This document shows positions 42,415-52,487 of a DNA stretch of 64,000 nt, piece by piece (position 1 is the stretch's first letter; each line of letters begins with the position of its first letter). A program made the position numbers and the translations under genes. This stretch comes from Phycisphaerae bacterium (lineage in GTDB: Bacteria > Planctomycetota > Phycisphaerae > Phycisphaerales > UBA1924): positions 186,001 to 250,000 of the forward strand of contig JAUIHS010000001.1 in NCBI GenBank assembly GCA_030432255.1. The letters run 5' to 3'. The notes under the pieces are model-generated. The model was not told where the DNA came from and searched no databases. It was given only the letters and a program-made list of their open reading frames with translations.

Positions 42415-44226
42415 TTACTCGCTCTGGTCGAGGACGGCCATGAAGGCCTCCTGGGGGATCTCGACGGAGCCGACGGACTTCATGCGCTTCTTGCCTTCCT
42501 TCTGCTTCTCCAGCAGCTTGCGCTTTCGTGTCACGTCGCCACCGTAGCACTTGGCGGTCACGTTCTTACGGACGGCCTTGATGGTCTCGCGTGCAATGAT
42601 CTTCCCGCCGATGGCGGCCTGCAGCGGAATTTCGAACTGGTGTCTTGGAATCTCCTTGCGGAGTTTGGTCAGGAGCAGCCGACCTCGCTTGTCGGCGGTT
42701 TCCTTGTGGCAGATCAGTGCGAGCGCTTCCACGGGTTCGCCGTTGATGAGGATGTCGACCTTGACGAGACGATCGGTTCGGAAGCCGGTGATCTCGTAGT
42801 CCATGGTCGCATAGCCTCGGGTCAGGCCCTTCAACTTGTCGTAGAAGTCGTAGATGATTTCGCCGAGCGGGATCTCGTAGACGAGAATCTGCCTCGACTC
42901 GGAGACCATCTGCTGGCTGATGAACCGACCACGCCGATTACCGCACAACTGCATGATGTCGCCGATGTACTCCTTGGGCACAATGAGTTCGATCTTGACA
43001 ATCGGCTCACGCAGTTCGCGCCAGATGGACGGGTCGGGCAGGTCGGCGGGATTCGTGATCTCAAGGGTGTTCCCGTCTGTCGTCAGCAGTTCGTACGTGA
43101 CCGTCGGGGCGGTCTGCACGATCTCGACGCCGCCTTCGCGCTCAAGCCGTTCCTGGATGATGTCCATGTGCAGCAGGCCAAGGAAGCCGCAGCGGAAACC
43201 GAATCCCAGCGCCTCGGAGTGCACCGGGTTGAAGGTGAAGGAGGCGTCGTTCAGGCTGAGGCGGTCCATGGCCTCACGCAGTTCCTCGAAGTCGCCGCCC
43301 TTCTTATCTGTCGTCGTGGCTGGGTAGAAGTCGCAGAAGACCATCTGCCGCGGCTCTTCGTAGCCCGGGAGCGGTTCGGCCGCCGGATGGACGTCGCTGG
43401 TGATCGTGTCACCGACACGAACATCCTTGAGCGTTTTGATGGAAGCGATGAGGTAACCCGTCTCACCGGGTCCGAGGCGGTTCACCTTGGTGGGCTTTGG
43501 TGTGTACTTGCCGAGTTCGGTGACGGCGTAGGTCCGGCCGGTTCCCATCATGCGGATCTTGTCGCCGACGTTCAGTTCACCGTCGAAGACTCGGATATAG
43601 ATGATCACCCCGCGGTAGTCGTCGTAATGCGAGTCGAAGATCAGGGCTCGGGCCTTGTCCGTCTCGGGCGCACGAGGTCCGGGAAGGCGCGTGCAGATGG
43701 CCTCGAGCAGTTCGGCGATGCCCTCGCCGGTCTTCGCGGAGCAGTAGATGCAGTCCTCTGCCGCGAAGCCGAAGACACTCTCGACTTCCATGGCGACCTC
43801 GTCGGGCTGGGCCGCGGGAAGATCAATCTTGTTGACGACCGAGATGATCTCCAGTTCGTTCTCGACTGCGAGATAGGCGTTGGCTACGGTCTGGGCTTCG
43901 ACGCCCTGGGTGGAGTCCACGACGAGCACGGCGCCTTCGCAGGCGGTGAGTGCTCGCGAGACCTCGTACGAGAAGTCGACATGGCCCGGTGTGTCGATGA
44001 AGTTGAGCATGTATTCCTGGCCGTCGATCATGTGACGGACAGTGACCGCTGAAGCCTTGATGGTGATGCCGCGCTCGCGCTCGAGGTCCATGGAGTCGAG
44101 CAGTTGCTGGCGGGCCTCCCGATCGGAGACGGCGCGGGTCGACTGCAGGAGGCGGTCCGCGAGCGTGGACTTCCCGTGGTCGATGTGGGCGATGATCGAG
44201 AAATTGCGAATGATCGGCGGTGACAT
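42415..44226 (-). CDS. lepA: Elongation factor 4 (LepA)
   Basis: A 603-residue translational GTPase. G motifs are AHIDHGKST near residue 13, RERGITIK near 49, DTPGHVDF near 79 and NKIDLPAA near 135. The C-terminus has the LepA-specific domain ending (GGDVTRKRKLLEKQKEGKKRM), which distinguishes it from EF-G and TypA. The length is normal for the family. It is a single gene with no operon partner obvious in the same direction. Confidence 0.97.
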   Translation of the reverse strand: MSPPIIRNFSIIAHIDHGKSTLADRLLQSTRAVSDREARQQLLDSMDLERERGITIKASAVTVRHMIDGQEYMLNFIDTPGHVDFSYEVSRALTACEGAVLVVDSTQGVEAQTVANAYLAVENELEIISVVNKIDLPAAQPDEVAMEVESVFGFAAEDCIYCSAKTGEGIAELLEAICTRLPGPRAPETDKARALIFDSHYDDYRGVIIYIRVFDGELNVGDKIRMMGTGRTYAVTELGKYTPKPTKVNRLGPGETGYLIASIKTLKDVRVGDTITSDVHPAAEPLPGYEEPRQMVFCDFYPATTTDKKGGDFEELREAMDRLSLNDASFTFNPVHSEALGFGFRCGFLGLLHMDIIQERLEREGGVEIVQTAPTVTYELLTTDGNTLEITNPADLPDPSIWRELREPIVKIELIVPKEYIGDIMQLCGNRRGRFISQQMVSESRQILVYEIPLGEIIYDFYDKLKGLTRGYATMDYEITGFRTDRLVKVDILINGEPVEALALICHKETADKRGRLLLTKLRKEIPRHQFEIPLQAAIGGKIIARETIKAVRKNVTAKCYGGDVTRKRKLLEKQKEGKKRMKSVGSVEIPQEAFMAVLDQSE

Positions 44227-44326
44227 GGAGAAGGGGACCCTGACGAAGACCGAAGAAATGTGTCGGCGCGTCAGAAATCATAGCGTGGCGCGGGGGGCCT
44301 GTCTCGGTTCTAGCCAAGCTCTCCGC

Positions 44327-44665
44327 CTACTCGTCGACCTGCAGGAAGACGACATTGGATCGCGGCAGGATCACGGTCGAGGCCGGACGGGTCTCGATTC
44401 GCATCACGAACCACTCGTCGAGGAGCGAGACTTCGGACACGCCATGGATCACAGTCGGGAGTTTGGCGTCAACACCCTTGGTGTTGTGGCAGAGTTGGAC
44501 GGAGTAGTTGCCACGCATGATGTACCCGTCAGCGTGCTGGCTCAGGCCTGAGAGTCCCGGCTTCCCCGGTTCCGGAGGGCGGGCATCGAGCGAAGTGACG
44601 GCTGCCAGCGTGGCGATGCCGGCGACACCGAGTAGAGCGAAGATCGAGCGTGGTCGCAGATGCAT
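44327..44665 (-). CDS. Small exported protein
   Basis: A 112-residue protein started at MHLRPRSIFALLG with AAGGAGG five bases upstream. A hydrophobic segment at residues 9-25 followed by SLDARPPEP suggests a signal peptide. The mature part has no cysteine pair beyond one Cys and ends SNVVFLQVDE. I do not recognise it. It is divergent from the ureohydrolase gene and lies about 100 nt upstream of lepA. Confidence 0.6.
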   Translation of the reverse strand: MHLRPRSIFALLGVAGIATLAAVTSLDARPPEPGKPGLSGLSQHADGYIMRGNYSVQLCHNTKGVDAKLPTVIHGVSEVSLLDEWFVMRIETRPASTVILPRSNVVFLQVDE

Positions 44666-44738
44666 GGGTGCCTCCTTCGTGAGCTGAGTCCACCCCTCAG
44701 CTTGACCGGGCGCTGGGTTTCGTGACATTGTTTCTCAC

Positions 44739-45737
44739 ATGAATGACAAGACTCACGGACCAACCGGGCTCCCGGACGCTCGACGCACACCCCGCTTCGC
44801 AGGGCTCACAACCTTCTGCCGGTACCCACGGCTCGAAGACGTCGAGCGCAATGGCGGTACGGTTGACTGGGCGATCTACGGCATTCCGTTCGACGGAGGG
44901 GTGACCTATCGGCCCGGTGCCCGCTTCGGGCCTCGAGCCATCCGCACAGAGTCGCAGTACGTCAAGCCCTACCACATCGAACATGACGTCATGCTCACCG
45001 AGGTCATGAGCCTCGCAGATGCGGGCGATGCACCTGTTGCTCCCTACTCAACGAAGGAATCGCAGGATGCGGCGTGTACTTTCGCGGCGGGTCTGGGTGA
45101 TCCCGCTGTGACGCGGTTGTTTGCGGTGGGTGGTGATCACTCAACCGCACTGGCGAACATGCGAGCCACGTGGGAACGGCGGGGCCGTCCGAAGGGGGGG
45201 CTGGCGCTCATCCATTTCGATTCGCACCTTGACACCGTGGATACCGTCTGGGGCGAGAAGTACACGCACGCGTCTCCCTTCATCCGTGCGATCGAGGAGG
45301 GCATCATCGATCCCGATCGGATGCTTTCCATCGGTATCAAGGGGCCGCTGAATACGCCGCAGGATCTGGAATATGCTGCCAAACACGGTGTCACGATCGT
45401 GACGTACGAGCAATGGCGGCGAGAGGGCACGGCGACGATCGACCGTTTCATGGCGTCGCTGGGTGAGGCAGAGACGTACCTGACATTCGACATCGATGTG
45501 GTCGATCCCGCGTATGCGCCGGGAACGGGGACGCTGTCGGTTGGCGGTTTCACATCTTCGGACGTACTGCACTTGCTGCGACATCTCCACTCGGCGACGG
45601 GTGGCACGGGGATCAACCTCGTTGGAGCCGACCTCGTTGAGGTGCTGCCTGATCGTGATCCGCAGGGAATCACTGCGATGCTCGCTGCGCACGTGATCTT
45701 CGAGATCCTGTGCCTTGACGGGGTGAGACGGGGTTGA
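44739..45737 (+). CDS. Agmatinase/arginase-family ureohydrolase
   Basis: A 332-residue ureohydrolase with binuclear manganese ligands in VGGDHSTA (His near 134), HFDSHLDT (near 160) and TFDIDVVDPA (near 251), and the family Glu in VEVLP near 306. YRPGARFGPRAIR near 62 is typical of agmatinase and related enzymes. Family members hydrolyse agmatine, guanidinobutyrate or similar guanidino compounds. No arginine decarboxylase or polyamine gene is adjacent, so the substrate is open. Confidence 0.9.
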   Translation: MNDKTHGPTGLPDARRTPRFAGLTTFCRYPRLEDVERNGGTVDWAIYGIPFDGGVTYRPGARFGPRAIRTESQYVKPYHIEHDVMLTEVMSLADAGDAPVAPYSTKESQDAACTFAAGLGDPAVTRLFAVGGDHSTALANMRATWERRGRPKGGLALIHFDSHLDTVDTVWGEKYTHASPFIRAIEEGIIDPDRMLSIGIKGPLNTPQDLEYAAKHGVTIVTYEQWRREGTATIDRFMASLGEAETYLTFDIDVVDPAYAPGTGTLSVGGFTSSDVLHLLRHLHSATGGTGINLVGADLVEVLPDRDPQGITAMLAAHVIFEILCLDGVRRG

Positions 45738-45743
45738 TCGTTG

Positions 45744-47702
45744 CTATCCGTTGCGTCGTGCGAAGCCGAGGGACAGGTCGAGCCAGTCGTCACGTTCCGC
45801 GATCCGCCTCCGCTCGAGGCAACTGGCCCGCTCCGCACGGCGCTGGGCGATCGCAACCAGGAGTCCCGCGGGGAGGATGCGTCGTAGCCGCGGCGTGAAT
45901 CGAAGGAACAGGTCATCATCGAGTGCGGCGAAACGTCGTGTGCTTCCGGGATCTCCCTGGCGTCCGGCGCGACCTAAAAGCTGTCTGTCGACTCGCCTGG
46001 CCGTATGGGCTTCCGTAGCCACCACGTGCAGGCCGCCAGCAGCGCGGGAAGCGGTCTGGAGTCGGATGTCGGTGCCTCTACCGGCCATGTTGGTCGCAAC
46101 AGTGATGCGGCCGGGTTCGCCCGCTCGTGCGACGATCTCCGCTTCCGACTCATCCTGTACGCCATTGAGGATCGTGTGGGCGATTCCGGCTGCGGTCAGA
46201 CGCTCGCTCAGTTCAACGCTCGCGGCAATGCTGCGGGTTCCCACCAGAATGGGTCGCCCGGTTGAGTGAAGATCCTTGATGTGCTCAACCACTGCGATCC
46301 AACGAGCCTCTGCATCGGCAAAGATGCGATCCGGCATCCGCTTCCGCCGATTCGGCGCGTGGGTCGGAACTTCCACCAGGAGTCGTCCATAGGTGTGCCA
46401 GAACTCGCCCTCAGCTTCCCTGGCGGTGCCGGTCATCCCGGAGAGGTTGGCGTACAGGTTGAAGAAGCGTTGGAAGCTGATGGATGCTTCTGTTCGTGTG
46501 GGGGGGCTCGGGCGAAGGCCCTCGCGGACTTCAACGGCCTGATGCAGACCCGCCCGCCACGTCCGATCCGGCATCAGGCGGCCCGTCGACTCATCGATGA
46601 TCTGGATCTGCCCGTCGAGGACAAGATACTCGCGCTCTCGGCGGAAGTGGTGACGGGCGACCAGTGACTGTGTGATGAGTTCTTCGACCCGGTCGGAGCC
46701 GACCCGTGACATCGCACCATTCATCTCCGAGGAGATTCGGTGCACGAAGCGCCGCCCGGAATCTGTGAGATCACAGCGGCGCCCGCGGTCGTCGACTCGA
46801 TAGTGTTCACCCGGAGTCAACTGGTCAGCGACCACCGCGGCTTCACTCCATGCGTCGGCTGAGGCGGTGTCCCCGTCACCGGTGGAGAGGATGAGAGGAG
46901 TCACGGCGTCGTCGATCAGCACGGAGTCTGCTTCGTCAATGATCACGGCATGCAGTCCGCGCATCACCGGGCGGGGCATCCTGACGTCTGCCGCCGCACT
47001 GGAGAGCAACAGGTCGGTCATGCCGCCCCCCGTCGGGATGACGGAACGAAGGCGCAGCCGATCACGGAGAAAATCCGCCGCGAGTTCCTTGTGTGTCACG
47101 CAGGTGACATCCGCGGCGTATGCCCGCCGGCGCTCGTCTGTGCCCATGTCGTGTGCAACGGCTGCAACCGAGACTCCGCATGCCTCGTAGAGTGCGCTCA
47201 TCCAGTTGGCATCGCGTTTCGCCAGATAGTCGTTGACTGTAACGATGTGGCAGCCTCTCCCGTTGCGCGAGAGGTGTACGGCTGCGAGCGCTGCCGTCAG
47301 AGTCTTCCCCTCGCCCGTCGCCATCTCGACGATGAGCTGATCGCAGAGGGCGAGAGCCCCCGCGAGTTGCTCCGGATGCACCTCGATGTCCATGACTCGG
47401 CGGGTAAGGCAGGCGGCCGCTGCGATGGCAATGGTGGCAGACTCGTGCCGACAATTGGCGCGCAATTCGTTCGCATCGAGAGTCTGACTCTCGGAGATCA
47501 GGTCTCGGACCATGCGAGCCTGCCGCATGTATGTCCGCGGCCCGCTCCCGAGGCTGCGGATACGTCGGCGGAGGCCGGACCAGATGAGATCAAGTCCGCG
47601 GAGTGGCGGTTCGAACCGGTGGTCCTGCGCGACGAAGCGCCAGTCCTGGGCGGGAATGAGATTCACAGGACGCCTCGTTGACGCATTGTCTGTCGAGTCC
47701 AT
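45744..47702 (-). CDS. Shortened SecA-like ATPase
   Basis: A 652-residue SecA paralog. Helicase motifs are intact: Walker A MATGEGKT (127-134), TVNDYLAKRDANWM (155-168), IIDEADSVLIDDAVTPLI (254-271), LSGMTGTA, TNMAGRGTDI and GRAGRQGDPGSTRRF. Compared with a typical SecA of about 830-900 residues, it ends soon after the first part of the helical scaffold (LVAIAQRRAERASCLERR). It therefore lacks the wing domain and the Cys-rich C-terminal zinc tail that binds SecB and lipid. Its start lies 40 nt inside the end of the M50-HlyD gene. I infer a specialised SecA2-like motor for export linked to its neighbours. Confidence 0.88.
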   Translation of the reverse strand: MDSTDNASTRRPVNLIPAQDWRFVAQDHRFEPPLRGLDLIWSGLRRRIRSLGSGPRTYMRQARMVRDLISESQTLDANELRANCRHESATIAIAAAACLTRRVMDIEVHPEQLAGALALCDQLIVEMATGEGKTLTAALAAVHLSRNGRGCHIVTVNDYLAKRDANWMSALYEACGVSVAAVAHDMGTDERRRAYAADVTCVTHKELAADFLRDRLRLRSVIPTGGGMTDLLLSSAAADVRMPRPVMRGLHAVIIDEADSVLIDDAVTPLILSTGDGDTASADAWSEAAVVADQLTPGEHYRVDDRGRRCDLTDSGRRFVHRISSEMNGAMSRVGSDRVEELITQSLVARHHFRREREYLVLDGQIQIIDESTGRLMPDRTWRAGLHQAVEVREGLRPSPPTRTEASISFQRFFNLYANLSGMTGTAREAEGEFWHTYGRLLVEVPTHAPNRRKRMPDRIFADAEARWIAVVEHIKDLHSTGRPILVGTRSIAASVELSERLTAAGIAHTILNGVQDESEAEIVARAGEPGRITVATNMAGRGTDIRLQTASRAAGGLHVVATEAHTARRVDRQLLGRAGRQGDPGSTRRFAALDDDLFLRFTPRLRRILPAGLLVAIAQRRAERASCLERRRIAERDDWLDLSLGFARRNG

Positions 47703-49822
47703 CGGATGAACTGACTGCCTGCGGACCGCGCCGGGCGAGAGAAGCGGACGAGGACGCGCTGACCGGGCTTGAGATCAGTCTCGATGGGGCGTATGTGCAC
47801 CTGGAAGATCTGCTCAGCGGTGCGATCTTCCGACCCGATGACAGTCTGACCGCCGGCAGGGCGTGAGAGGGCAGCGCTCGGGAGTTCGTCCGTGCCGATG
47901 GGCGCGAACTGCTCGACGGTGCCGCGAATGTTGCGGTGCGGTGCTCCGCGCACGATCAGGATGACCGTGGAATCAGCTTCCTGCATCAATGACGGTGCCA
48001 CGTTCTGTCCGGCGACCGCGTGGACCATGACGTCCGAAGGGGGCAGGAGCGTGCCAAGCACCTCGCCGCGACGAACGTACCGACCGGCGAGAGCGGGGCG
48101 TGGCGTCCAGAAGTGCCCGGCCTGGCCGTCGATTTCCGCTTCCTCCAGTCTGGCCAGGGTCCATTCAGCGGAGGCTGCGATTGTCTCGGAGCGTTCGAGG
48201 TACTGAGCGGCAAGTGCGGGGTCGGTCTGAAGTGACTCGAGATACTGCGTCCTTGCCACCTCCTGACGTTGCTTGAGCATATCGCGTCGCAGTGCGAGCT
48301 CGTTGGTCTCCAGCGCAAGCAGTCGCCCGGAGTCCGGTCCGCTCTGCGTCGGGCCTGCTGCTTCGGCGACGAATCCGTCGAAGGGTGCACGTGACTCTAT
48401 GCGCGATGGAGATACGACCACCCCCTCGATCGTGACACGATCCGGGAGCGGTACAAGCGCGATCAGCAGAAACGGTATCCCGGCCATGCCCGCGGTCGTC
48501 AGCGCTGCCCGCACTCGCACGCGATCAAGTTCAGGTGATCCTGCGATTCGGGTCAGGAGACGCCAGAGAGGGACGACACCCCATCCCACGAGTGCCATCA
48601 GGGCCAGCAGGACGCCGATGAGTGGAACGCGCGATGCGACCAGCAGCAGGATCGAACCGTAGAGCAAGCCTCGATACAGCAGCGCGAGTGGACCGTAAAT
48701 CATGAAGGCCCGTCGTTCCTCCGCAGAGCGCGCAGGTGAGATAGCGCGCGACAGGCCCCAGACATACCGCTTCACAAGGTACTGCATGTACTCCCGGCTT
48801 CGTTGTGAGAGATTGGGAATCTCCAGCGCGTCGGAAAGAATGTAGTAGCCGTCGAATCGAAGCAGGGGGTTGAGATTGAAGAGCAGGGTGGAGATGCCCG
48901 CCACAATCATGGCGCTGTACGCCGCGGCGTGTATCGGCGAGGTCTCGCTGGTCTTCACCCAAATCAGGCTTGCCACGGAGGCGAGTCCGAGTTCGATCCA
49001 CATGCCGGCTGCACCAACCACAACGCGGTTGAGCCGAGATGCCGAGCGCCAGGCACTGGAGGCATCAACGAAGGGTATCGGCATCAACACGAGCAGCATG
49101 ATGCCCATCCGGTGGACCTCACCTCCGCTGCGACCTCCATTCGCATCGATCGTGCTGCACAGGCGCTTGCAGGCGATGCCGTGTCCGAACTCGTGGCAGA
49201 TTTTGATCGCGATGAAGGTCGCGAGGATCAGAGGAATGGCGCCCACATCGACAAGTGCCGCTGTCTCCGTGGCCAATCTGCCGATGTTCATGACAACAGT
49301 CACGAGACCAACCAGGATCAGCAGGCTCCAGATCAGGGCTCCGGCTCGCGTGAAGATCCAGCCGGTCAGGGGGAGCAAGGCATCCAGCAACGGATCGGGA
49401 TCGATGAGCGGTATGCGAATGAAAAGGAAGTTGAGGAGTCGGCTCCGGTGTTCACCAACGATTCGCTTTCGTCGCCGACGGAAGGACGCGAAGGCATCGG
49501 CGGGTACATCACCGGACAAAAGGCCGTCACCGTGCAGGCTGGCAAGCAGTTGGAGGACCTCGTCCTGGGTCGGCGAGATGTCCGGATCGAGGGATCGGCA
49601 TCGGTCTGCCGCGGCATTCACCTCTGTTTGGCCGTCGAGCAGTGCCAGAAACCGATAGGCGCCTTCCGTCACGCGATAGTGGCGGCCGGAGAGCGGGTCA
49701 GCGAGGACGTACCAGGGTTCGCCTCTGAACACCGTACGGGTCACGGAGACATCGGTACGAAGCCGGGGGCAGAGGGCCGCGATCCGGGGCCAGTGTTCGC
49801 TCTCAGCGGGGCGGAGCGTCAC
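47663..49822 (-). CDS. M50 site-2-protease-like and HlyD fusion protein
   Basis: A 719-residue membrane protein. Residues 35-105 resemble a PqqD-like peptide-binding fold (SGRHYRVTEGAYRFLALLDG). Multiple membrane helices follow with the zinc protease motif HEFGHG (210-215) and the second M50 motif NLNPLLRFDGYY (316-327, Asp near 324). After about residue 455 comes a HlyD-like adaptor part: ALVPLPDRVTIEGVVVSPSRI, a coiled coil, and a lipoyl-like half near 565-590. Start and stop overlap the neighbouring genes. This architecture recurs in peptide maturation and export loci, but no precursor peptide or ABC transporter is seen here. Confidence 0.85.
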   Translation of the reverse strand: MTLRPAESEHWPRIAALCPRLRTDVSVTRTVFRGEPWYVLADPLSGRHYRVTEGAYRFLALLDGQTEVNAAADRCRSLDPDISPTQDEVLQLLASLHGDGLLSGDVPADAFASFRRRRKRIVGEHRSRLLNFLFIRIPLIDPDPLLDALLPLTGWIFTRAGALIWSLLILVGLVTVVMNIGRLATETAALVDVGAIPLILATFIAIKICHEFGHGIACKRLCSTIDANGGRSGGEVHRMGIMLLVLMPIPFVDASSAWRSASRLNRVVVGAAGMWIELGLASVASLIWVKTSETSPIHAAAYSAMIVAGISTLLFNLNPLLRFDGYYILSDALEIPNLSQRSREYMQYLVKRYVWGLSRAISPARSAEERRAFMIYGPLALLYRGLLYGSILLLVASRVPLIGVLLALMALVGWGVVPLWRLLTRIAGSPELDRVRVRAALTTAGMAGIPFLLIALVPLPDRVTIEGVVVSPSRIESRAPFDGFVAEAAGPTQSGPDSGRLLALETNELALRRDMLKQRQEVARTQYLESLQTDPALAAQYLERSETIAASAEWTLARLEEAEIDGQAGHFWTPRPALAGRYVRRGEVLGTLLPPSDVMVHAVAGQNVAPSLMQEADSTVILIVRGAPHRNIRGTVEQFAPIGTDELPSAALSRPAGGQTVIGSEDRTAEQIFQVHIRPIETDLKPGQRVLVRFSRPARSAGSQFIRWTRQTMRQRGVL

Positions 49823-51537
49823 AGCGTCGCACCTGCACGAATGCGCTCAACAAGTGCTCGGACCCACAACTGCAATATGGTGGTTCGCCCGACTTCGATG
49901 CGAATCTGCCCTTCCACGCCCGGAGGGAGGTCAGCCCGAGCAACGAGCCGAGCATCGACTTCAAAGACCCCATCCTGCCCCACAGACTGAGGATTGGACA
50001 GAGTGACCGGATGCCAGATGTCGGGCGTTGCGTGAGGGGCGAATGATGCCGGGGTGCCCTCCTCCACCGCAGCGACGTCCCGTCCATTCAGCCTGGCCCG
50101 GATCATGACCGAATCCCCTTCGATCACTCTGAAGAGAATCGAGCCATTGGCCAGGTCTTCACCGACCAGGCCGGGGTCCGGGGCTGCCGCGACAATGCCG
50201 CCGAGCGGGGAAACGACAACAGATTCTTTGATGCGCCGCTCAAGATGCGCGTGTTGAGCCAGCAGGGCAGCCAACTCGTCCTGCAGCACGGCTGCTTCAG
50301 ACATGTCGCCACCTGCGCGGGATGCATCAATCCGGTTGCGAATGGCATGAATGTCAGACGCCAGTGCAGTCCGCTCGAGTTCAAGGTCGGCCGTATCGAG
50401 GCGCGCAACGACATCACCGGGTGCAACCAGGTTTCCGACACTTGCATCAAGCGACTCGAGGACACCGCGCCGGGGTGCGGTGAGGGTGGCGGCATTTGCT
50501 GGGATGACCTCAGCGCGAGCAGTCACGACCCTGGGACGCGATGCGGTGGCGGCAACGATGAGACAGGCCAGCAGCACGACGGCCAGCAGTTTCCATCCCA
50601 CATGCCGGGGCGCGAGTACTCTTCGCCCGGTATCACGGAGCCAGGTGCTCCATCGGGCTGCCGGTGATTGTTCGACCCGGACCAGCCGAGTGACGGGGCC
50701 GGCCGCGAGTTCAGCCGCGAGCAGGAGCAACTCACCGATTCGCTCCGTCGGTGGTGATGCGAGTGAGATCACAAGGCTGGCCGCGGGTGTGGCATGTCCT
50801 GTGTCGCTCTGGGCAGGGTTCAGCGGGAACGCGAGACGGCAACTCCCGTCCGGGGCAACCTGTTCGACGATCCGGTTCTCGGTCGCCGCGGCGATCCCCT
50901 CCGGAATTGATCTGCGCGGAGTATGTACAGCCACGGCAAGAAGCGACCCGTCGGTGACGGTGCCAAGGTGCTCCATCATGGCTGCTTCAGCGTCTTCGAT
51001 GGTTGAGGCCGTATAGAGTGCGGCAGAGAGGGTACGCAGTTCGGCGAGGTTGATGCACGGATTGGCGACCTGTGCACCGGCTTCCTTGATCTCGCGTGTC
51101 CTGCATGCTGCTGCGGCGAGGTGTACCGCTGCGCCGGCGGGGATGGCGCCGGGAGTCGGCTGGCGTGCTGCCAGCACGACCAGACACGCATCCTCACCAT
51201 CGAGACTGATGCGGCATGTGATCAACGCCTGCTCCGGCGTCATATGGCGCTCGACGTACGGCGCTTCGGCATGCTGGCTTCGGGCGCGAATCAGCCACAG
51301 CGGCTCAGAGTCCGCCGCGATGGGCTCCGGCCACGCGGCGATCACGCGTGACTCTGAGGGGTCAGCCACAAGGATCGCGGTGGCGGCCGGATGGCACGAC
51401 GCCGCCACCGCCTTGATCAGGTGGTTGGCCAGCCCGGCTTTTGCCCACAGGAATGCCCGCCAGGGAGACCGTTCCTGTCCGGGAGGATCTGCAGTTGCCT
51501 CTTCATCTGGCTGCACATGACTCGACATCGCTGCCAT
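49819..51537 (-). CDS. GAF-like and HlyD-type membrane fusion protein
   Basis: A 572-residue protein at the head of the operon; it overlaps the M50 gene by ATGA. The first 310 residues are cytoplasmic with a GAF-like look (LRTLSAALYTASTIEDAEAAM near 165). A transmembrane helix is at about 330-345 (LLAVVLLACLIVAATAS), then a HlyD adaptor: ARAEVIPANAATLTAPRRG, lipoyl-like GNLVAPGDVVARLD near 385, a coiled coil, and a beta-barrel (SVMIRARLNGRDVAAV). An ATG nine bases downstream (MSSHVQP) is an alternative start. The cytoplasmic part could sense a ligand and the adaptor part could couple to export. Confidence 0.82.
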   Translation of the reverse strand: MAAMSSHVQPDEEATADPPGQERSPWRAFLWAKAGLANHLIKAVAASCHPAATAILVADPSESRVIAAWPEPIAADSEPLWLIRARSQHAEAPYVERHMTPEQALITCRISLDGEDACLVVLAARQPTPGAIPAGAAVHLAAAACRTREIKEAGAQVANPCINLAELRTLSAALYTASTIEDAEAAMMEHLGTVTDGSLLAVAVHTPRRSIPEGIAAATENRIVEQVAPDGSCRLAFPLNPAQSDTGHATPAASLVISLASPPTERIGELLLLAAELAAGPVTRLVRVEQSPAARWSTWLRDTGRRVLAPRHVGWKLLAVVLLACLIVAATASRPRVVTARAEVIPANAATLTAPRRGVLESLDASVGNLVAPGDVVARLDTADLELERTALASDIHAIRNRIDASRAGGDMSEAAVLQDELAALLAQHAHLERRIKESVVVSPLGGIVAAAPDPGLVGEDLANGSILFRVIEGDSVMIRARLNGRDVAAVEEGTPASFAPHATPDIWHPVTLSNPQSVGQDGVFEVDARLVARADLPPGVEGQIRIEVGRTTILQLWVRALVERIRAGATL

Positions 51538-51581
51538 AATTGTGACGGGGATCCCATCGTTCCGCCACTGAGAGGATCGAC

Positions 51582-52487
51582 ATGCGAGTTCATCGGTTTC
51601 GTATTCCCGCCATCCTGCTGCTGATGCTCAGCCTCGCGCCGTGTGCTCCCGCGGTTGATGCAATTGCGCGTGCCCGAGCCGACCTGCAACTCGGGTTCAC
51701 GGTTTCGGGTCGCGTTCAAGCCGTGGAGGTGCAACCCGGCGACGAGGTCTCAGCGGGTGACGTCCTGATACGTCTTGATACGCGGGCTGCGGAAGCTGTT
51801 GTCAGACTCAATCAACTCAAGGCGGAGAGCGACCTCGGTGAACGGATCGCGGAAGCGGAACTGAGCCTCGCGGAGGGAAGGGAGGAGCGGGTCCGCGAAG
51901 CGCACGAGCGGGATGCGGCTGACGCATTTGAACTGGAAGAAGCCGTGATGGAGACGACCCGTCGCCGCCTGCAGGTTGAACTCGCTCGCCGAGCACATCT
52001 CGAAGCGCAGCAGCAGTTGAAACTCGCACAGCTCAGTCTTGAGAACTACACGCTGACCGCGCCAATGGACGGCATCATCGAGGATGTACTTGTCGACCCC
52101 GGGGAACTGGTCGACGACCTCCAGGGCGTCGTCCGCCTGATTGCGCTGGATCCGCTGGTGATTGACGTTGAAGTGCCGCTGGCCCAGTCGCGCGGCCTGG
52201 CCCCGGGGGACGCGGCGGTCGCGCGCTTCACGCAACTCTCCGGAGAGGCATCAGTCACCGGGCGCATCACGCAGTTGTCGTCGGTTGTCACAGCCGGGAC
52301 CGAGAAGCGACGCGTTCGCATCGAGGCGCCCAATCCCGGTCGTGTGCCGTCCGGTTCGCTCGTTGATGTTGGGTTCAGCATCGCTCAGGGCCGGGCCACG
52401 TCTTCAAGCCTGCCGCTTGTGGGCGCCGTATTGGTGGCGGCGACGGTGCTGGTGGCCGTGTCACCGGGGCGACGCCGCGGATGCTGA
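51582..52487 (+). CDS. HlyD/RND-type periplasmic adaptor protein
   Basis: A 301-residue protein with GAGAGGA six bases before its ATG. A signal segment ends near residue 27, followed by the lipoyl domain (TVSGRVQAVEVQPGDEVSAGDVLIRLD near 46), a coiled coil of about 75 residues, and the return lipoyl strand and barrel (YTLTAPMDGIIEDVLVDPGELV near 157). A hydrophobic C-terminal helix ends the protein. It diverges from the GAF-HlyD operon across only 44 nt, so both sides may share one control region. No partner transporter follows. Confidence 0.85.
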   Translation: MRVHRFRIPAILLLMLSLAPCAPAVDAIARARADLQLGFTVSGRVQAVEVQPGDEVSAGDVLIRLDTRAAEAVVRLNQLKAESDLGERIAEAELSLAEGREERVREAHERDAADAFELEEAVMETTRRRLQVELARRAHLEAQQQLKLAQLSLENYTLTAPMDGIIEDVLVDPGELVDDLQGVVRLIALDPLVIDVEVPLAQSRGLAPGDAAVARFTQLSGEASVTGRITQLSSVVTAGTEKRRVRIEAPNPGRVPSGSLVDVGFSIAQGRATSSSLPLVGAVLVAATVLVAVSPGRRRGC

